This document shows, piece after piece, positions 62,463 through 64,000 of a stretch of DNA of 64,000 bases (its first letter is position 1; every line of letters begins with the position of its first letter). The notes beneath the pieces are model-generated. The model ran no database searches. It was not told the DNA's origin and was given only the letters and a program-made list of their open reading frames with translations. The stretch covers positions 746,310 to 810,309 of the forward strand of contig CAJHNH020008450.1 in NCBI GenBank assembly GCA_905116865.2, written 5' to 3'. Source of the stretch: Candidula unifasciata (Eukaryota > Mollusca > Gastropoda > Stylommatophora > Geomitridae). A program made the translations under genes and the position numbers.

Positions 62463-62642
62463 GGTAGCCGCCGTGGTCTGGCTGCTAGGTGCTCGCCTGC
62501 GGATCAGAAGGTCGTGGGTTCGGGTCCTGGTGGAGGCCTGACATTTAAAAAAAAAAAATGACCTTGGTTCTCAGGTCGGCCCAGCCGTGAGTGGGTATCA
62601 GCTGCAGTCATGCTAAGTAGAGGCGGCCGGTGTGATGCCCCA
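62463..62642 (+). mobile_element. S1 SINE, 5' part
   Basis: gtagccgccgtggtctggct, gaaggtcgtgggttcgggtc, A9 linker, caggtcggcccagccgtgag, gcggccggtgtgatgcc. The 3' end is missing. Confidence 0.88.
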
Positions 62643-62867
62643 CCAATGCAACAACACCTTCATCGGTACATCGCACGACATCACAGTTTGCGAAAGTAAC
62701 TACCACACGTAGATAGGCAAACAACACATTGTGAATGAGGGTTCTCAGATTGTGTACACCAAACCATAGGCGCAGTACTCTTCACAACTGAACTCAATGC
62801 ATCTAGCAGCAGCCTAGTAACTGATACCGCGTCCCACTGTCGGACACAGTTTGTTGTTGTTGTAAAG

Positions 62868-63022
62868 ACCCGCCCTGGTTGTGGCCGGGGGCCCTAATAT
62901 ATCACAACCTAAAGGTTGAACAGAGTTTCTGGGACCTATCCCTGGGTGATCCTCATCCGAATTGTGGCACTTTGTGTCACCGGGTGTTTATCGCTCGGTG
63001 TGGTGTCCTGATGGGGTTGAAC
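62868..63022 (+). mobile_element. S5 dispersed repeat
   Basis: gtttctgggacctatccctg, ggtgatcctcatccgaattg, gtggcactttgtgtcaccgg, gtgtttatcgctcggtgtgg. Best copy with 38500. Confidence 0.7.
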
Positions 63023-63161
63023 GTCACTATAATCATCACGCGGCAGCTATTCTTCAAGTAATGACTGGCCACCCATATGTTTAACATAAGCTTTTTAATA
63101 GGGTAAGTGAAAACATATCGAAAATATATTTGTCTCTGTGCAGGTCACGATGGCTGAAGTA

Positions 63162-63190
63162 ACCCCCCCCCCCCCCCCCCCCCACCCCCC
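63162..63190. repeat. Poly-C tract
   Basis: About 27 of 29 bases are C. Confidence 0.95.
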
Positions 63191-63199
63191 GCTTAAAAA

Positions 63200-63820
63200 A
63201 AAGAATTTTTATTTTAAATAAATAATTGCTTATCACTGCCTTTTTTTAAGTATCCAGAAACCATGAGTTGTTAACCCTTTGTCTCGGTACTATGGATATC
63301 GTAACCCTGAGACATTGATTCCATGATAAATACCGTAAATCTGGAAGATATTTGCTTTTCTTCCTATCCCCTCCCGGGCGTGAACCCGGACCACAAGGAG
63401 TTCATCACCCGGTCGCCGCAAGTCCGTTAAATTACATCGCTGTTTTCACTATGCTACAGAAAGATTCTGGTTCCATGTCCAGTTCTCCTGACTGGAGATT
63501 TTCACGCGCACGTTGCGCGGGCAGGTCTTGCTAGTCACACTCGCCATCGCCATGGCCTGTGAGTCCCATACCTCCTCTTAGCCCAGTAGAACACTATTGG
63601 CTGGAAAGACAGAAAGTTGCTAGTCATCATCAGCAACATACATGTAACAACACAGATTCTACACAACACTGTAACACTTTTTTCCTGTCTACATCTGACA
63701 TCTGATTGATGAATCTCTTGATCCTCTGGCTGATGACCACTTTTGCCTTGAAGATTTTTGTTCTAATTCCTATAAGACACCTTGCAGCAGATGTCATTAC
63801 TGCTTGTCTTCGTTACTTTA
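63200..63820. other. No gene recognised
   Basis: 63370-63430 has a tRNA-head-like reverse segment (gggcgtgaacccggaccac) but no body. The rest is unassigned. Confidence 0.45.
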
Positions 63821-63824
63821 CTTT

Positions 63825-64000
63825 TCAACAGCTTGGGTGCTCGATTTGGTGCTTTCTTCTTTTTTGGTATTCCGAGTCCTTGAGGCCAATTGCAGCGGGT
63901 ATCACCCGCATCCACCCATGTCTGTGAGTGGCCATCTCTGTCTAGTTGGTGACTTCAGTTGTAGTTTGTCCAGTCCTCTTGGTCTGTCTGGTGGTCTGCG
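63825..64000 (-). mobile_element. LINE 3' end (minus), cut by window end
   Basis: tattccgagtccttgaggcc, cgggtatcacccgcatccac, cctcttggtctgtctggtgg: sister of 27195-27360. Confidence 0.65.

Overview
The window is animal genomic DNA. Genes are split by GT-AG introns and the intervals are packed with LINE and SINE debris, a Penelope-like element, foldback MITEs, long microsatellites and many minisatellites. There are no bacterial operons, ribosome binding sites or CRISPR arrays. The one host gene I recognise is DDX1, a DEAD-box RNA helicase conserved in animals. The repeat style (tRNA-derived SINEs, a GIY-YIG Penelope element, (GAA)n LINE tails) would fit a marine invertebrate such as a mollusc. 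That placement is inference, not proof.

Host gene: seven consecutive + strand exons (659-712, 4880-4966, 7958-8118, 15137-15209, 19750-19826, 21842-21895, 25315-25375) join in phase. They give about 189 codons of the SPRY insert of DDX1, the domain that sits between helicase motif I and motif Ia. The start of the gene lies before the window. I find no exon of the helicase core in the remaining 38.6 kb.

1-25.4 kb: DDX1 introns filled with SINEs (local families S1-S4), 3' ends of several LINE families and copies of an RNase H-bearing LINE (called L-R). Two features stand out. One is a three-level nest at 10.3-14.95 kb: an S3 SINE split by LINE A, itself split by LINE B. The other is an old minisatellite at 15.87-19.45 kb that later insertions broke into pieces, one of them a solo LTR.

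25.4-33.4 kb: more LINE and SINE remains, a 23-bp minisatellite, and a full-length Penelope-like retroelement (29467-32772). It lies inside an S2 SINE between perfect 13-bp target-site duplications and carries one apparent reading-frame break.

33.4-47 kb: a run of arrays: (TA)n, a 52-bp unit x25, an 83-bp G-rich unit x8, a 54-bp unit x18, a 570-bp homopyrimidine tract and a 1.9-kb array of about 33-bp units. A possible non-repetitive promoter and first exon lies at 37.4-37.66 kb.

43.8-64 kb: two foldback MITE families, further SINEs, a 2.1-kb array of a 31-bp unit, two small hAT-type elements with 8-bp duplications, and LINE 3' ends.

The most interesting pattern is that at least two minisatellites (31-bp and 52-bp) seem to have grown from the 3' ends of SINEs lying next to them. 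I see no defence, biosynthetic or other multi-gene system here. Family names S1-S5, MITE-1/2 and L-A to L-R are labels local to this report.
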